The notes beneath the pieces were generated by a model that was not told the origin of the DNA, did no database searches, and saw only the letters and a program-made list of their open reading frames with translations. Shown here piece by piece: positions 17,474 to 26,199 of a stretch of 64,000 nt of DNA. The position numbers and the translations under genes are program-made. The DNA is taken from positions 104,962-168,961 of the forward strand of contig JAJTXV010000002.1 in assembly GCA_021463845.1 (NCBI GenBank), given 5' to 3'. Position 1 is the stretch's first letter. Every line of letters starts with the position of its first letter. This stretch comes from Anaerolineales bacterium. Its GTDB lineage: Bacteria > Chloroflexota > Anaerolineae > Anaerolineales > UBA11579.

Positions 17474-18658
17474 TTAGGCGAGGATTGCTTTTTGCAATTC
17501 TTCGCAGACCAGGCTGACCTGGTCTGCGGTCATGACGCTGGAGAACGGCAAGGCCAGGCTGCGGGCGCCGAGATCCTCAGTGATGGGGAAGTCACCCGGC
17601 TGGTAGCCGAAGCGCTGGCGCATGTATTTCTGCAGATGGATGGGGGCGAAGTATGGGCGCACGGGGATGCCAGCCTGGGCCAGGGTAGCGATGACACGCT
17701 GGCGGTCGATCTGCGGCGCCAGGCGCACGACATAGACGAACCAGCTCATGCGCGTGGTGGCTTGCAGGACCTGGGGAAGCTCGACCAGCTCAAAGTCCTG
17801 CAGCCGTTCTGCGTACCAGCCGGCTACCTGGGCACGGCTGGCCACCATCTCATCCAGGCGCTGCAGCTGTACGCGGCCGAGGGCCGCGCTCATCTCGGTG
17901 ATGCGATAGTTGTAGCCCAGGTGCGTGTGCTCGAGCCAGGTGTCGCCATCGGCTCGGCCCTGGTTGCGCAGGGCGCGCATCAGGGCGGCGGCCTCGTCAT
18001 CATCAGTGACGATGATGCCGCCCTCGCCAGTGGTCATTTGCTTATTGGGATAGAAGGCGAATACACCCGACTGGCCAAAGCGGCCGGCGGGAGTGCCTTT
18101 ATAGCTGGCGCCGAGCGCTTCACACGAGTCTTCGATAAGGGTCAGGGCGTATTCATCGGCGATGGGCTGGATGGCATCGTATTCGGCAGGCTGGCCGAAC
18201 ACGTCCACGGCCAGCACGGCTTTGGCGTGCTGCTGGCCGGCGGCAGCGCCGTGGCGCGGCAGCCAGCGGGCAGCCGCATCGCCGCCCTGGCGCAGGTCGT
18301 GGGCAGCCTGCTGCAGCAAAGCCGGGTCGATGTTGCCGGTGCGCGGGTCAATATCCACAAAGACCGGCACGGCGTTCTCGTACAGCAGGACGTTGGTGGA
18401 GGCTACGAAAGAGAACGGCGTCGTGAGCACCACATCGCCTGCGCCGATGCCGGCGGCGCACACACACAGGTGCAGACCGGCGGTGCCTGAGTTGACCGCA
18501 ATGGCGTGTCGGCTGCCTACATAGGCGGCCACTTCGGCTTCAAAGCCAGCAGTGTGCTCACCCATACTGAGCACGGGCGATTCCATCACCTGCATCACCG
18601 CAGCGCGTTCAGCCGCGGTGAGGTCCGGCGAGGACATGGGGACGCGAGGTTTATTCAT
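17474..18658 (-). CDS. DegT/DnrJ/EryC1/StrS family aminotransferase
   Basis: A 394-residue PLP enzyme of the sugar aminotransferase family. The segment LIEDSCEALGASYKG is the usual one before the PLP lysine, K206, in FYPNKQMTTGEGG. Such enzymes put an amino group on a keto-sugar nucleotide (for example 3- or 4-amino deoxy sugars). It lies about 20 kb away from the polysaccharide locus of this window and is not part of it, but could feed it. Its substrate cannot be told from sequence. Confidence 0.93.
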   Translation of the reverse strand: MNKPRVPMSSPDLTAAERAAVMQVMESPVLSMGEHTAGFEAEVAAYVGSRHAIAVNSGTAGLHLCVCAAGIGAGDVVLTTPFSFVASTNVLLYENAVPVFVDIDPRTGNIDPALLQQAAHDLRQGGDAAARWLPRHGAAAGQQHAKAVLAVDVFGQPAEYDAIQPIADEYALTLIEDSCEALGASYKGTPAGRFGQSGVFAFYPNKQMTTGEGGIIVTDDDEAAALMRALRNQGRADGDTWLEHTHLGYNYRITEMSAALGRVQLQRLDEMVASRAQVAGWYAERLQDFELVELPQVLQATTRMSWFVYVVRLAPQIDRQRVIATLAQAGIPVRPYFAPIHLQKYMRQRFGYQPGDFPITEDLGARSLALPFSSVMTADQVSLVCEELQKAILA

Positions 18659-18679
18659 AGTGGGGGCGCGGCGATTATC

Positions 18680-19513
18680 TCACAGCCAAACTGTCGCTGC
18701 GGCGAGCAGCACGAGGATGCTGAACAAGCCACTGAGAAAGTTTACCCAGTCATTGCTCATCCAGGCCCAGCCGCGGCGCAGCGTGGTGGGCGTCCCGCAA
18801 CTGTGCAGTGGATGCTGCTCCGTCTCTTTTTTGCAGTCAGGGCAGTAGTAGATGGCCTGCACCGTCGCGCCGATGAGCGAATCGAAGTACGAACCCAGGA
18901 CACCTGCCAGCAAGACTGACAGCAGGAAGCTGGGATGCATAAAGCCCACACCAACTAGACCCGCGACCAGGGCGATCAACAATGCGCCAGCGGCGGCCGC
19001 CAGGCTGCCAACCAGCGAGACCCCGCCCGAGGTGCCCTTAGGCACACGCTGGCCGGTGGTGATGAGCTGCGGCTGGCCCGGGCTTAGCACGCCGAGCTCG
19101 GTGGCCCAGGTGTCCGCCGTGGCGCCAGCCAGCGCGGCGGCAAATGCGGGCCAGGCTACGGCCTGCGGTAGCCAATCGGCGGCTCCGAGCCCGAGTGCCA
19201 GGAGGGCCGGGCCGCCATTGGCAAGCACCTGAACCCAATCGCGCCGGCCGCCCTTGGAAAAGGTCTTGGCCAGCGCTTTTTTGCGCTTTGAGAACAGACG
19301 GGTGAGAGCGCTGGATGAGGCAAAGAACGCCACCAGCAGGATCGCAGCCGGCAAGCCGCCCAAGCCAAAGTTAAGGCCGCCGAGCAGCACGGCCGCCAGC
19401 GCTCCGCTGGGGGCCAGCAGGCGCAGGCGCCAGGCGGCGGCCGCCAGGGCCGCCGCAATGGCCAGGCCGAGGGCCAGGCGCTGCCAGTCAAAGGTGAGGA
19501 AGATCTCGAACAT
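18680..19513 (-). CDS. DUF92 family membrane protein
   Basis: A 277-residue integral membrane protein with about seven hydrophobic segments. It carries the DUF92 signatures FFASSSALTRLF, GATADTWATELGVLS and VPKGTSGGVSLVG. The family includes plant VTE6-type phytyl-phosphate kinases, so a role on an isoprenoid phosphate is possible but unproven. The ATG at 19513 is chosen because the longer frame (to 19612) overlaps the neighbouring gene and has no membrane character. A DnaA box lies three bases before this start. Confidence 0.88.
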   Translation of the reverse strand: MFEIFLTFDWQRLALGLAIAAALAAAAWRLRLLAPSGALAAVLLGGLNFGLGGLPAAILLVAFFASSSALTRLFSKRKKALAKTFSKGGRRDWVQVLANGGPALLALGLGAADWLPQAVAWPAFAAALAGATADTWATELGVLSPGQPQLITTGQRVPKGTSGGVSLVGSLAAAAGALLIALVAGLVGVGFMHPSFLLSVLLAGVLGSYFDSLIGATVQAIYYCPDCKKETEQHPLHSCGTPTTLRRGWAWMSNDWVNFLSGLFSILVLLAAATVWL

Positions 19514-19516
19514 GGC

Positions 19517-19546
19517 TGTGGATAACCCGTCTATATGTGTGGATAA
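19517..19546 (-). promoter_or_regulatory. two perfect DnaA boxes, 21 bases apart
   Basis: TTATCCACA occurs twice on the minus strand, at 19546-19538 and 19525-19517, in the same direction and with starts 21 bases (two helical turns) apart. They fill the gap between the PH-domain gene and the DUF92 gene. No dnaA, dnaN or AT-rich unwinding region is near, so this is not an origin; it may be a DnaA-controlled site or a DnaA-titrating site. Confidence 0.6.
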
Positions 19547-19548
19547 CC

Positions 19549-20463
19549 TTACAGGATGCTCACAATGATCGCCGCCAAAAACAGCACACTGGTGACCAGG
19601 CTGCTGCCCCACAGTAGAACAGACAGGCTATCCCCTTGCGGCTCCCTAAAGAAGAGAAGGCCCAAGAGCAGATTACCGACATAGAAAAGCAAATTCAGGC
19701 CAGGCAGAAGCAAAAGCTGGGTGCCGGCCACGCTGGGCAGCGGGTTGTTATCCGGGCCGAAGCCGAGGCTTACGCCGGGCAAACCGGGGCCAACGAAGCC
19801 CACCAGCAGGAGCAATACCAATGCGGCCACGCCGCCAACGGCCATCAGGCGGCGCGGCAACGGCCGGGCCCAGGCCTCTACGAGCACAAAGCTGGGGGCA
19901 GTCGAGCGCGCCCGCAGGGGGCGCAAGCTGCCGCGCAGCGATTCGCGCTTGAGGGCCGCCACGAACTGGGCGTCCTTCTCCGGGCTGAGCACGTAGACGC
20001 GGTCAGCCGTGCCGAGCAGCACCAGGCGGTTCCTGTCGGAGGCCATGTATTCGACCGTACCCAGTTCGGCGTCGCTCACCTGGCCGAGGACAGAGCCGGG
20101 CCAGATGGCGCGCGGCAGCTGCGGCGGAACCTCAAGCTCGCTCCAGCGGGCAATATCTACGATGGCATCGTAGGGCAGATCGACAGCGCGCAAACCCCAG
20201 CGCAGACGCAGCCCATCCCGGCTGATCCAATAGCCAGACTTGTGCAGGCAATACAGGCGGTAGAAGAGCAGCGGCAACAGCAGGCAGATCAGCGAGCCAG
20301 CCACCAGCAGAATGATGCCTACCACCCCGGGCGGCTGGGCAAGTGCGAGCAGAAAGAGCACGGCGGCCACCGTGAGCACCAGCAGGGCGGCGGAGACATG
20401 CAGGCCGGTGCCACGGCGACGGGGCGGGTCAAATTGCAGAGAGGTGGGGGCGGCTTGCGCCAT
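19549..20463 (-). CDS. PH-like domain membrane protein, unknown
   Basis: A 304-residue protein. Two membrane helices (about 23-70) are followed by a bacterial PH-like segment (about 75-175: YWISRDGLRLRWGLRAVDLPYDAI, given in parts, then RVYVLSPEKDAQFVAAL), and the C-terminal part has three more hydrophobic segments (about 210-235, 250-275, 283-303). Proteins of this layout sense or organise membranes, but no function is known. It is divergent from the operon starting at 20555. Confidence 0.8.
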   Translation of the reverse strand: MAQAAPTSLQFDPPRRRGTGLHVSAALLVLTVAAVLFLLALAQPPGVVGIILLVAGSLICLLLPLLFYRLYCLHKSGYWISRDGLRLRWGLRAVDLPYDAIVDIARWSELEVPPQLPRAIWPGSVLGQVSDAELGTVEYMASDRNRLVLLGTADRVYVLSPEKDAQFVAALKRESLRGSLRPLRARSTAPSFVLVEAWARPLPRRLMAVGGVAALVLLLLVGFVGPGLPGVSLGFGPDNNPLPSVAGTQLLLLPGLNLLFYVGNLLLGLLFFREPQGDSLSVLLWGSSLVTSVLFLAAIIVSIL

Positions 20464-20519
20464 GCCTCAATATTAATCCAAGCCAAATCAGATTGTGAGA
20501 TATCTCGTCGCGCTCTCGC

Positions 20520-20548
20520 TTGACCCTGTGAAATGCGGCATATACAAT
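20520..20548 (+). promoter_or_regulatory. promoter of the MutL-like operon, leaderless
   Basis: TTGACC at 20520-20525 and TACAAT at 20543-20548 are 17 bases apart. The GTG start of the first gene begins 7 bases after the -10 box, that is, at the expected transcription start. No Shine-Dalgarno sequence precedes it. The mRNA is therefore probably leaderless. Confidence 0.7.
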
Positions 20549-20554
20549 CCACCT

Positions 20555-20815
20555 GTGCTTTCATTAACAAGTACCCCGCAGAAGCGCAACCCACTCATTA
20601 AGCAGATCCAGCATTGGGGACTTGGCAGCCTGGCTGCCGCGCTGTTGGAGACCGGCGGCGCGTTTGCCAGCCTGGCGGCACAGGGCCTGTATGTGGCCGA
20701 GCCACTGCTGACAAGTTGGACGCCCGCCCAGAGCGTGCGAGAGTTAGCCGCCATGCTGGAAGACCCACACCAACGCGCCGAGCTGGCTGACGCACTGCGA
20801 GAGCCAAACAAATGA
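20555..20815 (+). CDS. small protein, first gene of the MutL-like operon
   Basis: An 86-residue protein of unknown function, starting at GTG 20555. The first half is basic (TPQKRNPLIKQ) then amphipathic and Ala/Leu/Gly-rich, with no certain membrane helix; the second half is acidic and helical (VRELAAMLEDPHQRAELADAL). The frame is open to 20495, but the promoter -10 box lies inside that extension. Its stop overlaps the next start (ATGA). Confidence 0.6.
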   Translation: MLSLTSTPQKRNPLIKQIQHWGLGSLAAALLETGGAFASLAAQGLYVAEPLLTSWTPAQSVRELAAMLEDPHQRAELADALREPNK

Positions 20816-21552
20816 TCCCTTCCCCATTGGCCATTGTGGCGCTGGTTGTGGCGCTGATCCTGCTGTTCTCGGTGTGGAAGGGCGGCAAGCGGCGCACGCT
20901 GCGCCACATCCCCGCCATCCAACGCTTGCAACGCAGCATTGAACTTTCAGTGGAAGATGGTTCGCGTCTGCAAGTGAACCTGGGCCACGGCGGCCTGCTG
21001 GGGCCGCAGAGCGCGGCTGCATTGGCCGGCCTGACGCTGCTGCAGCAATTGGCTGAGATCGCGGCAGACAGCGACCTGCCGCCGGTGGCCACCAGCGGCG
21101 AAGGCACGTTGATGCTGCTGGCGCAGGACACGCTGCGGGGCACATATCAGCGCCTGGGCATCCGCGAGCAATTCAATTTTGAGCTGGCGCAGACCACGGG
21201 CGTGACGCCGTTCTCGTACGCGGCGGGCACGCTGCCCTCGGTGCTGGACCGCACAGCACTCTCGACCGCGATGGTGGGTTCGTTTGGCGTGGAAGCTGGT
21301 TTGATCGCCGACGCGGCCCAGCGCACCGAGGGCTTTAGCCTGGGCGGCAGCAACGACCTGAGCGCGCAAGCCGTGCTGTTTGCGGCGGCGCACGAGCCGC
21401 TGCTGGGCGAAGAGCTGTACGCGGCGGGCGCGTATACGAACGCCAACGCAGCCCACGAAGCCAGCCTGCGGGCGCAGGATGTGCTGCGCTGGGCCGTGAT
21501 CATCTTGCTCATCATCACGGCGGTGTCGCCGCTGTTGGGCGGTGGCCAGTGA
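20812..21552 (+). CDS. DUF6754-type membrane protein
   Basis: A 246-residue protein with one membrane helix at each end (about 5-22 and 226-243), so the middle domain lies on one side of the membrane as a tethered loop. The middle is rich in ATSGEGTLMLLAQDTLRG-like and GSFGVEAGLIADAA-like blocks; I place it with DUF6754 from memory of Chloroflexota proteins, with moderate certainty. It is coupled by 4-base overlaps to both neighbours. Function unknown. Confidence 0.8.
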   Translation: MIPSPLAIVALVVALILLFSVWKGGKRRTLRHIPAIQRLQRSIELSVEDGSRLQVNLGHGGLLGPQSAAALAGLTLLQQLAEIAADSDLPPVATSGEGTLMLLAQDTLRGTYQRLGIREQFNFELAQTTGVTPFSYAAGTLPSVLDRTALSTAMVGSFGVEAGLIADAAQRTEGFSLGGSNDLSAQAVLFAAAHEPLLGEELYAAGAYTNANAAHEASLRAQDVLRWAVIILLIITAVSPLLGGGQ

Positions 21553-22163
21553 AACTACGCGCTCCTATTTCCACCGCAGTGGCGATCAGCTTCGGCTTGC
21601 TGGTGCTGCTGGGCATCTTCATCCCCGACCTGGCCGATTTTCGCAACCGCATCCTGAACTGGGCCATGCTGCTGGCCGCCATGGCCCTGCTGCTTGGCCT
21701 GCTCAACCTGGCCCAGGTGCACTGGCAGCGAATACGCGGGCGCGAGACGCCGGTGTATAGCGCGGTACTGCTGATCGCGATGGTGGTGACCTTTGCAGTG
21801 ACTCTGCTGCAAGGCAGCGACAGCGAAACAGCTGAATGGATATTCAATTATCTGGTCGTGCCGATCGAGACCAGTCTGATGGCAGTGCTGGCGGTAAGTC
21901 TTACGCTGGCAGCGGCGCGTGTGTTTCAGCAGCGCACCGAATTAATGAACACTGTATTCATCGCCACCCTGCTGCTGCTGTTGATTGGCGCCGGCCCCCT
22001 GTTCGGCGTAGAGCTGCCATATTTCACGCGGGTGCTCAACCCCTACATCAACAACGTACTGGCCCTGGGCGCAATGCGCGGCCTGCTGATCGGCGTGGCG
22101 CTGGGCACCATCACCACGGGCGTGCGTATTCTTATTGGGGCTGACCGCCCTTACGGGGCCTAA
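21549..22163 (+). CDS. six-helix membrane protein, unknown
   Basis: A 204-residue protein made almost only of hydrophobic segments (about 8-28, 37-57, 72-90, 104-125, 135-155, 170-195). It begins with GTG in a GTGA overlap with the preceding stop. No family is recognised. It is a likely membrane platform of the complex encoded by this operon. Confidence 0.78.
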   Translation: MKLRAPISTAVAISFGLLVLLGIFIPDLADFRNRILNWAMLLAAMALLLGLLNLAQVHWQRIRGRETPVYSAVLLIAMVVTFAVTLLQGSDSETAEWIFNYLVVPIETSLMAVLAVSLTLAAARVFQQRTELMNTVFIATLLLLLIGAGPLFGVELPYFTRVLNPYINNVLALGAMRGLLIGVALGTITTGVRILIGADRPYGA

Positions 22164-22166
22164 GCG

Positions 22167-23717
22167 ATGAGCACGCCACAGCACGACCCCGAAGAGAACC
22201 TGCCGGACTGGCTTAAGGCGCTGCGCCAAAAGCAAAGCGAACAAGCCGCGCAGGATGCTGAGGCCGAGAATGCGGCGGCATCGCAAGCCGCGCCGGAACC
22301 TGAGCCAGACTGGCTGGCTGACATCCGCCGCCGCCACAGCAGTGAAGACAGCGCAGACAGCGAACGCGCCCTGACGGACACCCAGCCGAACAAACCCTTC
22401 AGGCTGGAGAGCCGGCGGCTTGAGGCGCCCGCTTTTGAAGCCAGTGATGAGCCTAAGCCAGAGGACGCCAACCCGGTGCCGGACTGGCTGGACGCATCTG
22501 ATGAAGATGCATTCGATGACGATGACCAAGAAACCAGCCCTGCGTTCAGCGATGAGGACATAGAGCCAGCCAGCGAGCTGCCCAGCTGGCTGCGAGGCGT
22601 GCCGCCGGCTGAAGAAGCCCCTAGTCCGAGCGGAGCCTTCTACGACAATTACGAGAACATGCAGCCGCTGACCCCGGCTGAGATCGAAAATGCCGGCCCG
22701 CTGGCCGGGTTGAGTGGCGTGTTGCCTGCCGAACCTGAAGTAGCCAAGATCGGCAAAGCGCCGGTGTTCTCGACCCGGCTGGAGGTTAGCGAAGGCCAGT
22801 ACCGCCACGCGGCCGTGCTGCAGAGCCTGATCGCCAACGAGGCCCAGCCCACACCCGACACCACGGCCAGCACGCGGCGCCCAGCGCGGCTGCTGAACCT
22901 GCTGATGGCGGGGATGCTGGTCGCGGCGGCGTTCGTGCCGCTGATGGGCGGGCAAGTGCGCTCGCCGCGGCCTGAGCCCGAGGCCTTGCCGGGCGGCACG
23001 GCGATGTTCAATGCGATCGATGTGCTGCCGGCGAATGCATCTGTGCTGGTGATCTTTGATGTGCAGCCAGCCTTGTATGGTGAGCTGCGCGCGGCGGCCA
23101 ACCCGGTGATCAGCCACTTACTTGACCGCCAGGCACGCCTGACCTTCGTCTCCACCCAGCCCACCGGCCCGGGCCTGGTGGAGCGCATGCTGCAAAGCGA
23201 CTTTGCCCAAGTGCCCTTGGTGGCCAGCAATGACTATGTATCGCTGGGCTATCTGCCGGGCGGCATGGCGGCGGTGCGCAGCTTTGCCAACGATCCGCGC
23301 CAGGCCACCCTGTCTGCCCCGGCGGCGTTCGCGCAGCCGTGGCAGCGCAGCAGCCTGCAAAGCATTCAGGATCTGGATGATTTTGCGTTGGTGCTGCTGG
23401 TTGTAAGCGAAGGTGAGGACGCCCGCACTTGGGTAGAACAAGCCACGCCGGAACTGAGCAAAGGCCTGCTGGTCGTGAGCAGCGCACAGGCCGCGCCGAT
23501 AGTGCGAGCGTACATGGATACGGAACCCAGCCAGGTGGAAGCGCTGGTGGCCGGGGTGAGCGGTGGCGCACACTACGAGCGGCTCCGGGCGCGGGACACC
23601 TTGAGCGTCACCTACTGGGACTCGTACAGTTACCAGCTGGGCGCGGCCGTGCTGGTGATCGTGCTGGGCGGACTGTATGGCCGCCTGATCCTTGCGCCAA
23701 CGGAGAAGAAAGCATGA
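22167..23717 (+). CDS. protein with acidic tail and two membrane helices, unknown
   Basis: A 516-residue protein. Residues 1-190 are acidic, low in complexity and repeat the short block PDWLxxxR or PDWLD four or so times (for example LPDWLKALRQ, PDWLADIRR, PDWLDASDE, LPSWLRGV). A membrane helix near 240-262 leads to a domain of about 220 residues that would lie outside, and a second helix near 490-512 returns. The PDWL repeats look like short docking motifs for a partner. No known domain is recognised. Confidence 0.8.
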   Translation: MSTPQHDPEENLPDWLKALRQKQSEQAAQDAEAENAAASQAAPEPEPDWLADIRRRHSSEDSADSERALTDTQPNKPFRLESRRLEAPAFEASDEPKPEDANPVPDWLDASDEDAFDDDDQETSPAFSDEDIEPASELPSWLRGVPPAEEAPSPSGAFYDNYENMQPLTPAEIENAGPLAGLSGVLPAEPEVAKIGKAPVFSTRLEVSEGQYRHAAVLQSLIANEAQPTPDTTASTRRPARLLNLLMAGMLVAAAFVPLMGGQVRSPRPEPEALPGGTAMFNAIDVLPANASVLVIFDVQPALYGELRAAANPVISHLLDRQARLTFVSTQPTGPGLVERMLQSDFAQVPLVASNDYVSLGYLPGGMAAVRSFANDPRQATLSAPAAFAQPWQRSSLQSIQDLDDFALVLLVVSEGEDARTWVEQATPELSKGLLVVSSAQAAPIVRAYMDTEPSQVEALVAGVSGGAHYERLRARDTLSVTYWDSYSYQLGAAVLVIVLGGLYGRLILAPTEKKA

Positions 23718-24439
23718 TCCCGGCGGAACTATTGGCTCAAGTTGGTATCTTAGTAGCGGCGGCGCTGACGCTGGTGACGCTGTCGTATATTTTTGGCGAC
23801 CACCCCATCTTTCGCGTGGTGCTGCACATATTCATTGGCGCAGCGGCGGGCTACGCCGGGGCAATTGCGGTGCAGGATGTGATATTTCCGCAGCTCATCT
23901 TCCCGGCGATCGAATTGGCCAGCGGCGCCAGCACGCTGGACACAGTCGATGTAGGCATGCGCCTGGGGCTGAGCGCGCTGCTGCTGACCAAGCTATCACC
24001 GCACACAGCCCGCTTCGGCAACCCGGTGACGGCGATGCTGGTGGGCGTGGGCGCAGCGCTGGCAATCGGCGGCGCGATTCAGGGCACGCTGCTGCCGCAG
24101 ATCAACTCCAGTGCGCAGATCTTTGATGTGGCCGGGTTTGACCTGGCCCTGCAAGGCGGCTATTACGGCGAAAGCCTCAGCATCGTTCTGCAGGGCATGC
24201 TGGCGCTGCTGGCGATGGTGAGCACGCTGGCTTATTTTCACTTTGGCGCCGAAGGCCGCGGCAAGCAGACACCGCAGCGCAATATTCTGGTGGATGTGCT
24301 GGCCTGGGCGGGCAGCGTATTCATTGCGATCACACTGGCCACGCTGTTCAGCGGCGTGCTGCTCTCCGGCATGGGCGCGCTGACCGAACGGCTGGACTTT
24401 TTGTATAAGACTCTTTCCGTGCTGCTGGGGACGCCATGA
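23714..24439 (+). CDS. multi-helix membrane protein, unknown
   Basis: A 241-residue protein with about six membrane segments, beginning MIPAELLAQVGILVAAALT. It is linked by ATGA overlaps to the genes on both sides. I do not recognise a family. Together with the gene at 21549 it gives the operon two polytopic components. Confidence 0.78.
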   Translation: MIPAELLAQVGILVAAALTLVTLSYIFGDHPIFRVVLHIFIGAAAGYAGAIAVQDVIFPQLIFPAIELASGASTLDTVDVGMRLGLSALLLTKLSPHTARFGNPVTAMLVGVGAALAIGGAIQGTLLPQINSSAQIFDVAGFDLALQGGYYGESLSIVLQGMLALLAMVSTLAYFHFGAEGRGKQTPQRNILVDVLAWAGSVFIAITLATLFSGVLLSGMGALTERLDFLYKTLSVLLGTP

Positions 24440-26199
24440 GCGAAGGCCGCCCGCAGACTTCCAACTCACTGGTGGCGATCGACCTGGGTAGCGTGAACAC
24501 ACGCGCCCAGTTCTTCGATGCGGTGGAGGGCCGCTACCGCTTCATTGCGGCAGGCGAGGCGCCCACCACCGCCGGCGCGCCGACCTTTGACACCAACCAC
24601 GGCGTGCTGCAGGCGTTGAGCCAGCTGCAGGAGATCACCGGCCGCCAGCTGCTCAACGAGCGCGGCCTGCTGCTGGCGCCGGACGCCGACGGCAACACCG
24701 GCGCCAACGCGCTCACGGCCACGTTCTCGGCCGGGCCGCCGCTGCGGGTGATCACGGTGGGTTTGCTGGAAGGTGTTTCGCTGCATAGCGTGAACAACCT
24801 GGTGGATTCATTCCACTGTGAGATCGTAGACAGCTTGAGCTTGGGAGACCGCCGCAGCCCTGAAAGCGTGATCGATGCGGTGTCACAGAACCTGCCCGAC
24901 CTGATCGTGGTGGCCGGCGGCACCCACCGCGGCGCTTCGCGCTCGGTGGTGCGGCTGGCCAACTATCTAGCCCTGGCGCTCAAGCTGCTGCCGGAAAGCG
25001 CCCGCCCGCCGGTTTTGTTTGTAGGCAACGAAAATCTGCAGGGCGAGATCGACGCCCTGTTGGCGCCGCTGACGAAGGTGTACAAAACCGCCAACATCCG
25101 CCCCAGCCTGGACCAGGAGAACTTTGGGCCGGCAGAAGCGGCGATGAGTTCACTTATCTATGAGGTGCAGGCGAACAAGCTGGGGGGCCTGCGCTTGCTC
25201 AACCAGCTGGCTGAAACGCGCCTGGGCCATGCCGCCCAGGCTTTTGGGCGCACGGTGCGTTTTCTCAGCACCGTGATCGATGCGCCCAAGGGCATGCTGG
25301 GGATCGATCTGGGTGCATCCAGCACCACGGTGGCTTCGGCGTTCGCCGGACAGCTGGAAGTGCGCAGTTTCCCGAACCTGGGCATGGGGCGCGGCCTGGC
25401 GGGCATGCTGGCCGAAACGCAGCTGCAGCAGATCACGCGCTGGCTGGCATACGAAATTCCGGATGAGTTTGTGCTGGACTATATATACAACAAGCCGCTG
25501 CTGCCGCAGACGCTGCCTTCGACGCCCTACGAGTTGGCGATCGAAATGGCGGCGGCGCGCCAAGTGGTGCGGCTGGCGATCGGCAAGAGCCTGCCCATGT
25601 TCCCGGCCAATGCCATCTACCCATTGATGGGCACGGTGCCGTGGTTTGATCGCATCCTGGTATCGGGCAGCACACTCACTCGCCACCCGCGGCTGGAGCA
25701 GAGCCTGCTGGCGGTGCTGGATGCAGTGCAGCCTGTGGGCATCGTGACCATTATTTTGGACCAGAACAACCTGGCCGCTTCGTTGGGCGCGGCCGCCGCG
25801 GTGGACCCGGTGCTGGCCGTGCAGGTATTGGAATCCAACGCGTTCATGAACCTGGGCACCGTCATCGTGCCGGTGGGCACGCCGCGCCCCGGCAGCACCG
25901 TGCTGCGCGTGCAACTGGTGCGGGATGGGCAGAAGGAAGATGTGGTCGAGATCCTTGAAGGCGGTTTGACGGTGCTGCCGCTGGCGCCTGGCAAAGCGGC
26001 GGACTTGTTCGTGCAACCGTTGCAGAATATGAACATTGGCCTGGGCGCCGGGCGCGGCGGCTGGATCCGCCGGGTAGTGGGCGGCGCCTTCGGGCTTATT
26101 TTTGATACACGCGGGCGGCCGATCCAAATGCCGACCTGGTTCAACAAGCGCCAGGAATTGCTGCAGACCTGGGAACGCACGCTGGCGGAGGGCGGGTAA
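24436..26199 (+). CDS. MutL-like (glutamate mutase L-like) ASKHA ATPase
   Basis: A 587-residue protein of the actin/Hsp70 fold. The first phosphate loop is AIDLGSVNTRAQFF (about 14-27) and the second is GIDLGASSTTVASAF (about 287-301), the spacing found in MutL/GlmL proteins. A later segment ILVSGSTLTRHP (about 404-415) and ASLGAAAAVDP fit the adenosine region. GlmL is thought to serve glutamate mutase, but no mutase subunit is encoded here; the partners are membrane proteins. I infer an ATP-driven assembly or cytoskeletal-like role at the membrane. Overlaps: ATGA before, TAATG after. Confidence 0.82.
   Translation: MSEGRPQTSNSLVAIDLGSVNTRAQFFDAVEGRYRFIAAGEAPTTAGAPTFDTNHGVLQALSQLQEITGRQLLNERGLLLAPDADGNTGANALTATFSAGPPLRVITVGLLEGVSLHSVNNLVDSFHCEIVDSLSLGDRRSPESVIDAVSQNLPDLIVVAGGTHRGASRSVVRLANYLALALKLLPESARPPVLFVGNENLQGEIDALLAPLTKVYKTANIRPSLDQENFGPAEAAMSSLIYEVQANKLGGLRLLNQLAETRLGHAAQAFGRTVRFLSTVIDAPKGMLGIDLGASSTTVASAFAGQLEVRSFPNLGMGRGLAGMLAETQLQQITRWLAYEIPDEFVLDYIYNKPLLPQTLPSTPYELAIEMAAARQVVRLAIGKSLPMFPANAIYPLMGTVPWFDRILVSGSTLTRHPRLEQSLLAVLDAVQPVGIVTIILDQNNLAASLGAAAAVDPVLAVQVLESNAFMNLGTVIVPVGTPRPGSTVLRVQLVRDGQKEDVVEILEGGLTVLPLAPGKAADLFVQPLQNMNIGLGAGRGGWIRRVVGGAFGLIFDTRGRPIQMPTWFNKRQELLQTWERTLAEGG

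Noticed and set aside
19511-19550. Replication origin suggested by DnaA boxes
   Set aside because: Only two boxes, no AT-rich stretch and no dnaA, dnaN, gyrB or rpmH gene nearby.
24436-26199. Glutamate mutase system or DNA mismatch repair MutL
   Set aside because: No glutamate mutase subunit is present, and the protein is an ASKHA fold, not the GHKL ATPase of mismatch repair.
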